Shown here: in pieces, positions 8,775-17,122 of the stretch
Layout of the letters: each line of letters begins with the position of its first letter
How positions within the stretch are numbered: position 1 is the stretch's first letter
Assembly (NCBI GenBank): GCA_001556125.1
Contig: LSIG01000139.1
Span: forward strand, 5,458-69,457
DNA: 64,000 nucleotides
DNA from: Rhizobiales bacterium CCH10-E5
Lineage (GTDB): Bacteria; Pseudomonadota; Alphaproteobacteria; Rhizobiales; Beijerinckiaceae
Direction: 5' to 3'
Position numbers and translations under genes: made by a program
The notes under the pieces: generated by a model
Databases searched by the model: none
What the model was told of the DNA's origin: nothing
The model's input: only the letters and a program-made list of their open reading frames with translations

Positions 8775-9207
8775 CGTCGTCCTCCCCCTTCGCCTCGACC
8801 CAGCCGCCGATGCGGCCATCGATCAAGTGCTCACGCTTCCAGAACGGGGCGCGGGTCTTGAGATAGTCCATCATGAAATCGGCGGCTTCAAAAGCGGCGC
8901 GGCGATGGGCGGAGGTCGCGATCACCAGCACGATCTGCTCGCCCGGCGCCACGCGGCCATAGCGGTGGATCGCGAGCAGTCCGAGCAGCGGCCAGCGCGC
9001 GGCGGCGCGCTCGGCAACGCGGGCGATCTCGGCTTCCGCCATGCCGGGATAATGCTCGAGCTCGAGCGCGGCGAGCGTGCCGCCCTCGTCGCGGCAGAGG
9101 CCGGTGAAGCTGACCACGGCGCCGATGTCACGCCGGCCGGCGGAGAGCGTCGCGATCTCGGCCGCGAGGTCGAAATCCTCCCGCTGGATGCGGACGATCG
9201 GGGTCAT
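8752..9207 (-). CDS. moaE: Molybdopterin synthase catalytic subunit MoaE
   Basis: A 151-residue MoaE. Two such subunits with two MoaD convert cyclic pyranopterin monophosphate into molybdopterin by inserting two sulfurs from the MoaD C-terminal thiocarboxylate. Family landmarks are GAVVSFTGLCRDE, LELEHYPGMAE, IHRYGRVAPGEQIVLV, SAHRRAAFEAADFMMDYLKT and FWKREHL with the catalytic lysines. It follows moaD by six bases on the same strand, so the two synthase subunits are made together. The start ATG at 9207 gives the usual family length. Confidence 0.95.
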   Translation of the reverse strand: MTPIVRIQREDFDLAAEIATLSAGRRDIGAVVSFTGLCRDEGGTLAALELEHYPGMAEAEIARVAERAAARWPLLGLLAIHRYGRVAPGEQIVLVIATSAHRRAAFEAADFMMDYLKTRAPFWKREHLIDGRIGGWVEAKGEDDDAARRWE

Positions 9208-9213
9208 GGGAGG

Positions 9214-9513
9214 TCAGCCGCCCGTCATCGGCGGGAAGAAGGCGATTTCGCGGGCGCCGTCCAGGCTCGCGCCCGGCTTGACATGGGTCTGGTTGATGGC
9301 GGCGCGCACCAGCGTCTCGTCGGCGAAGGCGGCGGCATAGCCCTCGTCGAGGCTCTTCAGCCAGCGCACCAGGTCGAGCACGGTGCCGACATCCTCCGGC
9401 AGGACGATCTGCTCCTCGGCCTGGCCGACGCGCTCGCGCACCCAGGCGAAATAGACGAGCCGGACCGTCCGCGCCTGCGCGGCGGGGGGCGTTGTGGCGG
9501 AAGACTGCGTCAT
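9214..9513 (-). CDS. moaD: Molybdopterin synthase sulfur carrier subunit MoaD
   Basis: A 99-residue ubiquitin-fold sulfur carrier ending in PPMTGG; the terminal Gly-Gly is adenylated by MoeB and thiocarboxylated. The N-terminal TVRLVYFAWVRERVG matches MoaD, preceded by a low-complexity extension of about 15 residues. The ATG at 9513 overlaps the TGA of pgsA as ATGA, giving tight coupling in the order pgsA-moaD-moaE. This arrangement of a phospholipid gene with molybdopterin genes is common in Hyphomicrobiales and reflects clustering rather than shared function. Confidence 0.94.
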   Translation of the reverse strand: MTQSSATTPPAAQARTVRLVYFAWVRERVGQAEEQIVLPEDVGTVLDLVRWLKSLDEGYAAAFADETLVRAAINQTHVKPGASLDGAREIAFFPPMTGG

Positions 9514-10130
9514 GAGCCGCGCGCGTCCTCGTCGACCATGTGGCGGATGCCGGCGTTGAAATAGTCCCAGCCGGTGTAGATCGTCAGCGCCGCCGCGATC
9601 CAGAGCATGACGATGCCGATCTGCGTGTTGTAGGGCAGGACGCTGTCGCCTGCCGGGCCGGCGACGAGAAAGCCGAGCGCCAGCAGCTGCGCCGTCGTCT
9701 TCCACTTCGCGACCTTGCTGACGGGCACGCTGACCTTGAGGTCGGCGAGGAACTCGCGCAGGCCCGAGACCAGGATTTCACGGCAGAGGATGACGATCGC
9801 CGCCCAGATCGCCCAGCCCTTGATCGTCTCGGTGTGGACGAGCATCAGCAGGAGCGCGCAGACGAGCAGTTTGTCGGCGATCGGATCGAGCATGCGGCCG
9901 ATGGCGGATTGTTGGCTCCAGGCCCGCGCGATCCAGCCGTCGAGATAGTCGGTGACGGCGGCGGCGACATAGACCGCGAGCGCGATCCAGCGGACCCAGT
10001 CGTCCTTCGGCCAGAACAACAGCCCGACCAGCGCCGGAATCGCCAGGATCCGGCCGTAGGTGAGCAGGTTCGGCAGGGACCAGGGGCCGCGCCGCCTGAT
10101 GGCGTCTGGAAGAATCGTCACGGAAATCAC
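9510..10130 (-). CDS. pgsA: CDP-diacylglycerol-glycerol-3-phosphate 3-phosphatidyltransferase
   Basis: A roughly 206-residue integral membrane enzyme that makes phosphatidylglycerol phosphate, the committed step to phosphatidylglycerol and cardiolipin. The CDP-alcohol phosphotransferase signature D-x2-DG-x2-AR-x8-G-x3-D-x3-D is complete in the segment DYLDGWIAR through GRMLDPIADK. Several hydrophobic helices follow. The start is not certain: TTG at 10133, GTG at 10130 and GTG at 10121 are close together and none has a strong ribosome binding site. It lies 58 bases after uvrC and overlaps moaD by four bases. Confidence 0.94.
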   Translation of the reverse strand: MISVTILPDAIRRRGPWSLPNLLTYGRILAIPALVGLLFWPKDDWVRWIALAVYVAAAVTDYLDGWIARAWSQQSAIGRMLDPIADKLLVCALLLMLVHTETIKGWAIWAAIVILCREILVSGLREFLADLKVSVPVSKVAKWKTTAQLLALGFLVAGPAGDSVLPYNTQIGIVMLWIAAALTIYTGWDYFNAGIRHMVDEDARGS

Positions 10131-10188
10131 CAAAGCAGCCGCCCTGTGACAGCGTCAACACGCAATGCGGCGACAATGCCAGTGTTCG

Positions 10189-12339
10189 TCAGCCATCGTG
10201 AAAATAATCATGCACCGCCTTGGCCGTGGCGGCGTTGACGCCCGGAGCGCGCATCAGATCGTCGAGCTTGGCACGCTTGATCGCCTTCACCGTTCCGAAA
10301 TGCAGCAGCAGGGCGCGCTTGCGCGTCGGGCCGATACCGGGGATCTCGTCGAGCGGGTTCTTCATCGTGTCCTTCTTGCGCCGCGCCCGGTGCGTGCCGA
10401 TGGCGAAGCGGTGCGCCTCGTCGCGCAGACGCTGGATGAAGTAGAGCGCCGGATCGCGCGGGGGCAGCTTGAAGGGCTCGCGCCCGGCCATGTGGAAGGT
10501 TTCGCGCATGGCGTTGCGATCCTCACCCTTGGCAATCGCGACGAGCGGAATGTCGGCGGCGCCGAGCTCGGCCATGATCCGACGCGCCGCCTCGAACTGG
10601 CCTTTGCCGCCGTCGACGATGACGAGGTCGGGGCGTGAGGGAAAGCTGTCGTCGTCGGGGTCGGCGGGTGCCGCGGATCGATCGATCCCACCCGAGCCCT
10701 CATCCTGAGGAATGCCGTCAGGCGCGTCTCGAAGGATGCTGGTCGAGGCTCCGTCGTCCGCTGGAGCGTCCTTCGAGACGGCCGCTGGTTCGGCCTCCTC
10801 AGGATGAGGGGTGGAGGACAGAGAAATCCCCGCTTCTTTCGCCAGCCGCGCGAAGCGCCGCTGCATCACCTCGCGCATCATGCCGAAATCGTCGCCGGCG
10901 ATCGTGTCGGTGGAGATGTTGAAGGTGCGGTAGTGGCTTTTCATGAAGCCGTCCCGGCCTGCGACGACCATGCCCCCGACGGCATTCGTGCCCATGATGT
11001 GGGAGTTGTCGTAGACCTCGACGCGGCGGGGCGGCCTGGCGAGTCCGAAGGCGGCGCCGAGCGCCGCGAGTAGCGAAGTCTGGCCGGCATTGTCGGCGAG
11101 CTTGCGCGACAGCGCCTCGCGGGCGTTCTTGCGGGCCATCTCGACGAGGTCGACGCGCTCGCCGCGCTTCGGGTTGGCGATCTCGACCTTGCGGCCGGCG
11201 CGCGCGGAGAGCGCCTGGCCGATCAGCTCGATCTCCGCCAATTCATGCGAGAGCAGCACGAGGCGCGGCGGCGGCTTGTCGTCGTAGAACTGGGCCACGA
11301 CCGAGGCCAGCACCTCCTCAGGCGTCAGGCTGCGGTCGGCGCGCGGGAAGATCGCGCGGTTGCCCCAGTTCTGCTTGTTGCGGAAGAAGAATATCTCGAC
11401 GCAGAACTGCCCGGCCTGCTCGTCGATGGCGAAGACATCCGCCTCCTCGACGCCTTGCGTGTTGATGTCCTGCCCGGCCTGCACGGCCGAGAGGGCCGCC
11501 AGCCGGTCGCGATAGCGCGCCGCCTTCTCGAATTCGAGCTCTTCGGCCGCCTCTTGCATGCGGGTCGAGAGCAACTGTTTGACGTTGGAGGAGCGGCCCG
11601 AGAGGAAGTCGCGCGCCTGCTTTGCCAGCGCCTGATAGTCGGGGATCGCGATCTCGCCCGTGCAGGGGCCGGCGCAGCGCTTGATCTGGAAGAGCAGGCA
11701 GGGGCGGGTACGGTTCTCGTAGAAGGAATCGGTGCAGGAGCGCAGCAGGAAGGCCTTCTGCAACGCGTCGATCGTCCGCTCCACCGCCCAGACCGAGGCG
11801 AAGGGGCCGAAATAATCGCCCTTGCGCTGGCGCGAGCCCCTGTGCTTGGCGATCTGGGGCGCCTCGTGATCGCCGCTCAGCAGGATATAGGGGAAGCTCT
11901 TGTCGTCGCGCAGCAGCACGTTGTAGCGCGGCCGCAGCTGCTTGATCAGGTTGGATTCGAGCAGCAGCGCCTCGGTTTCCGTCCCCGTGGTGACGAACTC
12001 CATGTTCGCCGTCTCGGCGATCATGCGCGCGACCGCATTGGTGTGGGCCATGCCCCGCGCATAGGCCGTGACCCGGTTCTTCAGGTTCTTGGCCTTGCCG
12101 ACATAGAGCACCTCGCCGGCGGTATCGAACATCCGGTAGACGCCGGGCTTGTTGGGCAGATGCTTGGCGAAGCCGGCGATGACCTCGATGCCGTGCTTCA
12201 GCGCCCCAGGCGCGGTCTCGCCGAGATCAAGCGCCGGCGTCGGCAGGGCCTCCTCGGCCTCGGGTTCGGGGGCGGCCCCGGTGTCCGGCAGGTCCTCTTC
12301 GGGCGGGGGCTGGGTCGGTTCGCGATTCATCGCTCGCAT
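10189..12339 (-). CDS. uvrC: Excinuclease ABC subunit C, with palindrome-derived insert
   Basis: A 716-residue UvrC, which makes both incisions in nucleotide excision repair after UvrAB finds damage. Visible are an acidic N-terminal extension of about 45 residues, the GIY-YIG nuclease ([29 protein letters not shown]), four cysteines near CTDSF...[13 protein letters not shown], a UVR motif in [20 protein letters not shown], the RNase H-like nuclease ([26 protein letters not shown]) and C-terminal helix-hairpin-helix ([16 protein letters not shown]). About 65 residues (roughly 503-567), rich in P, D, S and A, sit between [10 protein letters not shown] and [11 protein letters not shown], where UvrC of other bacteria has only a short loop. 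They coincide with a 114-bp nested palindrome (10697-10810) that keeps the frame. An ATG at 12330 is an alternative start. Confidence 0.95.
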   Translation of the reverse strand: MRAMNREPTQPPPEEDLPDTGAAPEPEAEEALPTPALDLGETAPGALKHGIEVIAGFAKHLPNKPGVYRMFDTAGEVLYVGKAKNLKNRVTAYARGMAHTNAVARMIAETANMEFVTTGTETEALLLESNLIKQLRPRYNVLLRDDKSFPYILLSGDHEAPQIAKHRGSRQRKGDYFGPFASVWAVERTIDALQKAFLLRSCTDSFYENRTRPCLLFQIKRCAGPCTGEIAIPDYQALAKQARDFLSGRSSNVKQLLSTRMQEAAEELEFEKAARYRDRLAALSAVQAGQDINTQGVEEADVFAIDEQAGQFCVEIFFFRNKQNWGNRAIFPRADRSLTPEEVLASVVAQFYDDKPPPRLVLLSHELAEIELIGQALSARAGRKVEIANPKRGERVDLVEMARKNAREALSRKLADNAGQTSLLAALGAAFGLARPPRRVEVYDNSHIMGTNAVGGMVVAGRDGFMKSHYRTFNISTDTIAGDDFGMMREVMQRRFARLAKEAGISLSSTPHPEEAEPAAVSKDAPADDGASTSILRDAPDGIPQDEGSGGIDRSAAPADPDDDSFPSRPDLVIVDGGKGQFEAARRIMAELGAADIPLVAIAKGEDRNAMRETFHMAGREPFKLPPRDPALYFIQRLRDEAHRFAIGTHRARRKKDTMKNPLDEIPGIGPTRKRALLLHFGTVKAIKRAKLDDLMRAPGVNAATAKAVHDYFHDG
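10697..10810. repeat. Nested palindromic element inside uvrC
   Basis: Two nested pairs of perfect arms: outer 15 bp CCCTCATCCTGAGGA (10697-10711) with its complement at 10796-10810, and inner 12 bp CGTCTCGAAGGA (10725-10736) with its complement at 10769-10780. The span is 114 bp, a multiple of three, and reads through without a stop in the uvrC frame. The CATCCTGAGGA/TCGAAGGATG words are typical of intergenic repeats in Hyphomicrobiales genomes. Here the element is inside a coding region. Confidence 0.85.
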
Positions 12340-12476
12340 GTAGGATGCGCGGGGCGTTTCGTCATGTCAGCAGTCGCGCTCGGGCATGTGAGGTGGCCGC
12401 TCCCAAGGGATCTCGCTTGATCGCTGCGGCCCGCGTCGCCATGTGCAGGCGACAGAATCGAGATCGAAAGCGCCGC

Positions 12477-13493
12477 ATGTCCTTATCCGAACGTTTGCAG
12501 ATCGTTCTTGCCTCGCGTCCCGAAGGGCGCCCTGCGCCTGCCAATTTTCGGGTGGAGCGGGCTGCGATGCCGACGCCTTCCGAAGGCGAGGTCCTGCTGA
12601 AGATCCTCTATCTCTCGCTCGATCCCTATATGCGCGGGCGGATGAGTGCGGCGAAGAGCTATGCTGCGCCGACCGAGATCGGCGCCGTCATGGAGGGCGG
12701 TACGGTCGCCGAGGTGCTGGAGAGCCGGCATCCGAACTTTGCGGCGGGCGACCTCGTGCTGTCCCACTCCGGCTGGCAGAGCCATGCGCTGGCGAAGGGC
12801 GAGCAGCTGCGCAAGCTCGATCCGGCGGCCGCCCCCGTCACCACGGCGCTCGGCGTTTTGGGAATGCCGGGCTTCACCGCCTATGCCGGTCTGCTGACCA
12901 TCGGCCAGCCGAAGACCGGAGAGACCGTCGTCGTCGCGGCCGCCAGCGGCCCGGTCGGTTCGGCGGTCGGCCAGATCGCGAAGATCAAGGGCGCACGCGC
13001 CGTCGGCATCGCGGGCGGGCCGGAGAAATGCGCGCTCGTTCGTGACACCTTCGGATTTGATGCGGTCATCGACCATCGCGCGCCGGATTTCGCGGCGCAG
13101 CTCGCGGCGGCCTGTCCGGAGGGCATCGACGTCTATTTCGAGAATGTCGGTGGCAAGGTCTGGGACGCGGTCTTCCCGCTGCTCAACACCTTTGCGCGCA
13201 TCCCGGTCTGCGGGCTGGTCGCGCAGTACAATGCCACCGGCGATTTCGAGGGGCCCGACCGGCTGCCCGTGCTGATGCGGCAGGTGCTGTCGAAGAGCCT
13301 GCTGATCCGGGGCTTCATCCAGCGCGAATTCATCGCCCAGCGCCCGGACTTCGAGCGCGAGATGGCGGCCTGGATCGCCAGCGGCGCGGTGCAATACAAG
13401 GAAGACATCGTCGAGGGGCTGGAACGGGCGCCCGAGGCCTTCATCGGGCTGCTTGAGGGCGGCAACTTCGGCAAGCTGATCGTGAAGCTCTAA
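12477..13493 (+). CDS. NADP-dependent MDR-family oxidoreductase
   Basis: A 338-residue zinc-free medium-chain reductase of the leukotriene-B4 dehydrogenase / prostaglandin reductase / CurA group. These enzymes reduce the C=C bond of enones with NADPH. Landmarks are LSLDPYMRGRM, LGMPGFTAYAGL, the Rossmann motif AAASGPVGSAVGQIAK and YFENVGGKVWD. The ATG at 12477 is chosen because the family begins with this segment, and longer in-frame starts add only arginine-rich shadow sequence. It is divergent from uvrC (137-base gap) and followed by a palindromic repeat. The natural substrate cannot be inferred. Confidence 0.9.
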   Translation: MSLSERLQIVLASRPEGRPAPANFRVERAAMPTPSEGEVLLKILYLSLDPYMRGRMSAAKSYAAPTEIGAVMEGGTVAEVLESRHPNFAAGDLVLSHSGWQSHALAKGEQLRKLDPAAAPVTTALGVLGMPGFTAYAGLLTIGQPKTGETVVVAAASGPVGSAVGQIAKIKGARAVGIAGGPEKCALVRDTFGFDAVIDHRAPDFAAQLAAACPEGIDVYFENVGGKVWDAVFPLLNTFARIPVCGLVAQYNATGDFEGPDRLPVLMRQVLSKSLLIRGFIQREFIAQRPDFEREMAAWIASGAVQYKEDIVEGLERAPEAFIGLLEGGNFGKLIVKL

Positions 13494-13570
13494 GTCTGGG
13501 CTGGGGGCGGGGCCTTTTTGCTTGACCTGCTGAGGTCGCCTTGCCCAAGTCCCGCCGATCTTGATCCTCC

Positions 13571-13692
13571 CGCGCCGTCATCCCGGGCGACCGAAGGGAG
13601 ACCCGGGATCCATGGCTGAGCCTTCTTGGTGAGGGCTTCGGAATGGATCCTGGATCGGCGCCGCTTTGCGGCTTGTCCGGGATGACGGCGCG
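13571..13692. repeat. Palindromic intergenic repeat before lgt
   Basis: Outer arms of 16 bp are perfect (CGCGCCGTCATCCCGG at 13571-13586 and its complement at 13677-13692), with an inner pair GGATCCAT (13606-13613) and ATGGATCC (13643-13650). The element at 47849-47950 has the same layout, including the inner GGATCCAT / ATGGATCC pair, so the two are copies of one family. It fills most of the gap between the MDR oxidoreductase gene and lgt. Confidence 0.85.
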
Positions 13693-13738
13693 TTGGGGCG
13701 AACGCATAAGCGCCATCACCGTCAACCGGATCCTGCCC

Positions 13739-14578
13739 ATGCCAACCTTCGCCATCGCCTTCCCGGTGATCGACCCGGTCGCGCTGCAGCTCGGGCCGCT
13801 CTCGGTCAAATGGTATGGGCTGGCCTATGTCGTCGGACTGCTCGGCGGCTGGTGGTATGCGCGCCGGCTGGTTTCGTCCGAGCCGCTCTGGGCGGGGCGG
13901 GCGCGGCCGAAGCCCGACGAACTCGACGACATGCTGCTCTTCGTCGCGCTCGGAGTCGTTCTCGGCGGGCGGCTGGGCTTCGTGCTGTTCTACGATCTGG
14001 CGCGCTATCTCGCCCGGCCGCAGGACATCCTCGCGATCTGGCAGGGCGGCATGTCCTTCCATGGCGGGCTGATCGGCGCGACGCTGGGGCTGTGGCTGTT
14101 CGCGCGGCGGCGCGGCTATCCGGCGCTGGCGGTGTTCGACATCGCCGCCGCCGTCGTGCCGATCGGGCTGTTCCTCGGGCGCATCGCCAATTTCATCAAT
14201 GCCGAGCTCTGGGGCCGGCCGGCGCCTGATGTGCCCTGGGCGATGGTGTTTCCGGGTGGCGGGCCGCTGCCGCGCCATCCGAGCCAGCTTTACGAGGCCT
14301 TCTCCGAGGGGCTGCTGCTCTTCATCCTCCTGGCGCTGCTGGTGCGGGCCGGCGGGCTGAAGCGGCCCGGCCTCGTCGCCGGCGTCTTCGGCATGGGCTA
14401 TGCGGTGGCGCGCATCGTCTGCGAATTCTTCCGCGAACCCGACGCGCAACTCGGCTTCCTGTTCGGAACCTCGGTCGATGCGCTCTCGGGCGGTATCACC
14501 ATGGGCATGCTGCTGTCGCTGCCGCTGTTCGCGGCGGGGTTGGTTCTCGTGCTGCGCGCCCGGCGGGGCGCTGCGTGA
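13739..14578 (+). CDS. lgt: Prolipoprotein diacylglyceryl transferase
   Basis: A 279-residue polytopic membrane enzyme that transfers diacylglyceryl from phosphatidylglycerol to the lipobox cysteine of prolipoproteins, the first step of lipoprotein maturation. The signature GRIANFINAELWGRP, the catalytic-region SFHGGLIGA and RHPSQLYEA are present, with about seven membrane helices. The ATG at 13739 matches the family start (MPTFAIAFPVIDPVAL); an upstream in-frame extension runs into the palindromic repeat and is rejected. It overlaps the next gene as GTGA and heads an operon lgt-midA-pgeF typical of alphaproteobacteria. Confidence 0.96.
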   Translation: MPTFAIAFPVIDPVALQLGPLSVKWYGLAYVVGLLGGWWYARRLVSSEPLWAGRARPKPDELDDMLLFVALGVVLGGRLGFVLFYDLARYLARPQDILAIWQGGMSFHGGLIGATLGLWLFARRRGYPALAVFDIAAAVVPIGLFLGRIANFINAELWGRPAPDVPWAMVFPGGGPLPRHPSQLYEAFSEGLLLFILLALLVRAGGLKRPGLVAGVFGMGYAVARIVCEFFREPDAQLGFLFGTSVDALSGGITMGMLLSLPLFAAGLVLVLRARRGAA

Positions 14579-15672
14579 CCGCGCTGAAGGCGGAACTCGT
14601 CCGCCTGATCGCGGAAGAGGGGCCCATTCCCATCTCGCGCTTCATGGCGCTGTGCCTCGGCCATCCGCGGCATGGCTATTATTGGACGCGCGATCCCTTC
14701 GGTGCGGCGGGAGACTTCACCACCGCGCCCGAGATCAGCCAGATGTTCGGCGAGATGATCGGGCTCTGGGCGGCCCATCTCTGGCAGGCGATGGGTCAGC
14801 CTGCGCGCGTCGCCCTGATCGAGATCGGCCCGGGCCGCGGAACGCTGATGGCCGACATGCTGCGTGCGACCCGCGTCATGCCCGGCTTTCGGGAGGCGCT
14901 GGCGGTGCATCTGGTCGAGACCAGCCCGGTGCTGCGCGAAATCCAGGCCGCGACGCTCGCTGGCAAGGCCGAGCCGGTCTGGCACGAGCGGATCGAGACC
15001 GCGCTTGAGGGGCCCGCGATCATCGTCGCCAATGAACTGCTCGACGCGCTGCCGCTCGACCAGTTCGTGATGACGGATCAGGGCTGGCGCGAGCGGCTTG
15101 TCGGGCTCGACGGCGAGGGGCGCCTCGCCTTCGGGCTGGCCGCGACTGCGTCCGACGGGGCGGGGCCCGCGACGGCGCCGCTCGGCGCGATCCTCGAGCA
15201 GCCGCTGGCGGCCCTGTCGCTGGTCTCGACCGTCGCATCGCACGTCGCGCGCCATGGTGGCGCGGCGCTCTTCATCGACTATGGCTCGCTGCAGTCGGGC
15301 TTCGGCGACACGCTGCAGGCGATGCGCCGGCACGGTTTCGTCGATCCGCTGGAGGAGCCCGGCGAGGCGGATCTGACGGTGCATGTCGATTTCGCCCGGA
15401 TGGCGCAAGCGGGGCTGCGGGCGGGTGCCGCGACCCACGGACCCGTCCGACAAGCAGATTTTCTGCTGGCGCTGGGCCTAGCCGAGCGGGCTCAGACGCT
15501 CTCGGCGAAGGCGAGGCCGGACCAGGTGCAGGCGATCAGCGCGGCCTTCGATCGGCTGACGGAGCGGGGCGCCACCGGCATGGGCGATCTGTTCAAGGTT
15601 CTGGCCTTCTCGCATCCGGACTTGCCGCCGCTGCCCGGATTTGACCTTCATGGCCTGCCAGAGCAGGGCTGA
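14575..15672 (+). CDS. SAM-dependent methyltransferase, MidA/NDUFAF7 family
   Basis: A 365-residue class I methyltransferase of the MidA/NDUFAF7 family (formerly DUF185). The mitochondrial homologue methylates an arginine of a complex I subunit and is needed for complex I assembly; a similar role for the bacterial protein is inferred, not shown. Seen are the N-terminal GPISISRFMALCL-like helix, HGYYWTRDPFGAAGDFTTAPE, the SAM motif LIEIGPGRGTLMADML, and ANELLDALPLDQF. The GTG start overlaps the lgt stop by four bases, so translation is coupled. Confidence 0.93.
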   Translation: MTALKAELVRLIAEEGPIPISRFMALCLGHPRHGYYWTRDPFGAAGDFTTAPEISQMFGEMIGLWAAHLWQAMGQPARVALIEIGPGRGTLMADMLRATRVMPGFREALAVHLVETSPVLREIQAATLAGKAEPVWHERIETALEGPAIIVANELLDALPLDQFVMTDQGWRERLVGLDGEGRLAFGLAATASDGAGPATAPLGAILEQPLAALSLVSTVASHVARHGGAALFIDYGSLQSGFGDTLQAMRRHGFVDPLEEPGEADLTVHVDFARMAQAGLRAGAATHGPVRQADFLLALGLAERAQTLSAKARPDQVQAISAAFDRLTERGATGMGDLFKVLAFSHPDLPPLPGFDLHGLPEQG

Positions 15673-15708
15673 CATGGGCGGCTCCGCCCGCCGAAACCGG
15701 ACGATACG

Positions 15709-16473
15709 ATGTTCATCACCTCTCCCGATCTCGCCAGCGAACCCGGCATCCGCCACGCCTTCTTCACCCGGCAGGGCGGCGTCTCGACCGGCATCTACGC
15801 TTCGCTCAATGGCGGGCTGGGGTCGGCCGACGATCCGGAGGCGATCGCCGATAACCGGAGGCGCATGGCGGCGCATCTCTCGGTCGAGCCGACCCATCTG
15901 GTCAGTCTCTATCAGGTGCATTCGGCCGATGTGGAGGTGGTGACAGGCCCCTGGCCGGCGGAGCGGCCGAAGGCCGACGCGATGGTGACGGCGGCTTTGG
16001 GCGTGGCGCTCGGTGTCTCCAGCGCCGATTGCGGGCCGATCTTGTTCGCCGACAGCGAGGCGCGGGTCGTTGGCGCGGCCCATTCGGGCTGGAAGGGCGC
16101 CTTCGGCGGCGTCGTGGCCGCGACGGTAACCGCGATGGAGAAGCTCGGCGCGCGGCGCGAGCGCATCATCGCCGTGCTCGGGCCGACGATCAGCGCCGCC
16201 GCCTATGAGGTCGGGCCGGAATTCATCGAGCGCTTCAAGGCCGAGAACGCGACCTATGCCCGCTTCTTCACGGCTTCCGAGCGTGCGGCGCATGCGATGT
16301 TCGATCTGCCAGCCTTCATCGGGCTGCGGGCGCAGGAGGCCGGGATCGGGCGCTTCCTCGATCTGTCGCTCTGCACCTATGGCGACGAAGAGCGCTTCTT
16401 CAGCTATCGCCGCACGACCCATCGCGGCGAGCCGGACTACGGGCGGCTGATCTCGGCGATCGCGCTGGTTTGA
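15709..16473 (+). CDS. pgeF: PgeF/YfiH-family purine nucleoside phosphorylase (laccase domain)
   Basis: A 254-residue protein of the YfiH/LACC1 family. Members are reported to act as zinc-dependent purine nucleoside phosphorylase/adenosine deaminase, and E. coli YfiH also edits peptidoglycan precursors; older annotation says polyphenol oxidase. Zinc-site motifs are QVHSADVEVV, SSADCGPIL and AAHSGWKGAFGGV, and the C-terminus has LSLCTYGDEERFFSYRRT. The gene follows the methyltransferase by 36 bases on the same strand. Which activity dominates here cannot be told. Confidence 0.92.
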   Translation: MFITSPDLASEPGIRHAFFTRQGGVSTGIYASLNGGLGSADDPEAIADNRRRMAAHLSVEPTHLVSLYQVHSADVEVVTGPWPAERPKADAMVTAALGVALGVSSADCGPILFADSEARVVGAAHSGWKGAFGGVVAATVTAMEKLGARRERIIAVLGPTISAAAYEVGPEFIERFKAENATYARFFTASERAAHAMFDLPAFIGLRAQEAGIGRFLDLSLCTYGDEERFFSYRRTTHRGEPDYGRLISAIALV

Positions 16474-16483
16474 GGAGTAGTCC

Positions 16484-17113
16484 ATGCCCCGCATCATCGA
16501 CTACTATTTCTCGCTGCATTCGCCTTGGACCTATCTTGGCCATGCGACCTTTCTCGACATCGCGGCGCGGCAGGACTGCCGGATCGTCTATCGGCCCGTG
16601 CCGCTGCGGGCTGTGTTCGACGAGACGGGCGGATTGCCGCTGCCGAAGCGCCATCCGGTGCGCCAGCGTTATCGCCTGATGGATCTGCAGCGCTGGCGCG
16701 AGCGGCGCGGCGTGAAGCTCGTGCTGCAGCCGAAGCATTTCCCCTTCGATCCGTCGCTCGCCGACCGTTTCCTGATCGCGATCGTCCAGGCGGGCGGGGA
16801 CCCCGGCCTGTTCATGGGGGAGATCATGGCGGGCGTCTGGTCCCGCGACGAGGACATGACGCAGCCCGAGGCGGTGGCCAGGGTGGCCCGTGCCTGCGGC
16901 TTCGATGCCCAGTCGTTGGCGCTCGCGGCCGACAGCGAGGTGGTGGTGCAAAGCTATCAGGACACCATCGCGGCGGCGGTGGCAGCCGGGGTGTTCGGCG
17001 CGCCGAGCTATGTGCTCGACGGCGAGGTGTTCTGGGGGCAGGACCGGCTCGAACTCCTCGACAGCGCGCTCGCCAGCGGCCGCGCGCCCTATCGGCCGGA
17101 CCCGGCCGCCTGA
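16484..17113 (+). CDS. 2-hydroxychromene-2-carboxylate isomerase / DsbA-like (GST kappa)
   Basis: A 209-residue thioredoxin-fold protein of the HCCA isomerase / GST-kappa branch of the DsbA family. It begins IIDYYFSLHSPWTYLGH, with serine where DsbA has the redox cysteine, and contains GAPSYVLDGEVFWGQDRL near the end. HCCA isomerase catalyses a glutathione-dependent step in naphthalene breakdown, but no such pathway is visible here, so the true substrate is open. It lies 10 bases after pgeF with GAGGAG upstream of its ATG and is therefore probably the last gene of the lgt operon. Confidence 0.88.
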   Translation: MPRIIDYYFSLHSPWTYLGHATFLDIAARQDCRIVYRPVPLRAVFDETGGLPLPKRHPVRQRYRLMDLQRWRERRGVKLVLQPKHFPFDPSLADRFLIAIVQAGGDPGLFMGEIMAGVWSRDEDMTQPEAVARVARACGFDAQSLALAADSEVVVQSYQDTIAAAVAAGVFGAPSYVLDGEVFWGQDRLELLDSALASGRAPYRPDPAA

Positions 17114-17122
17114 TCGCCGGCG

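Noticed and set aside
13643..13738. Upstream extension of lgt
   Set aside because: It would read through the palindromic repeat and has no resemblance to Lgt N-termini.
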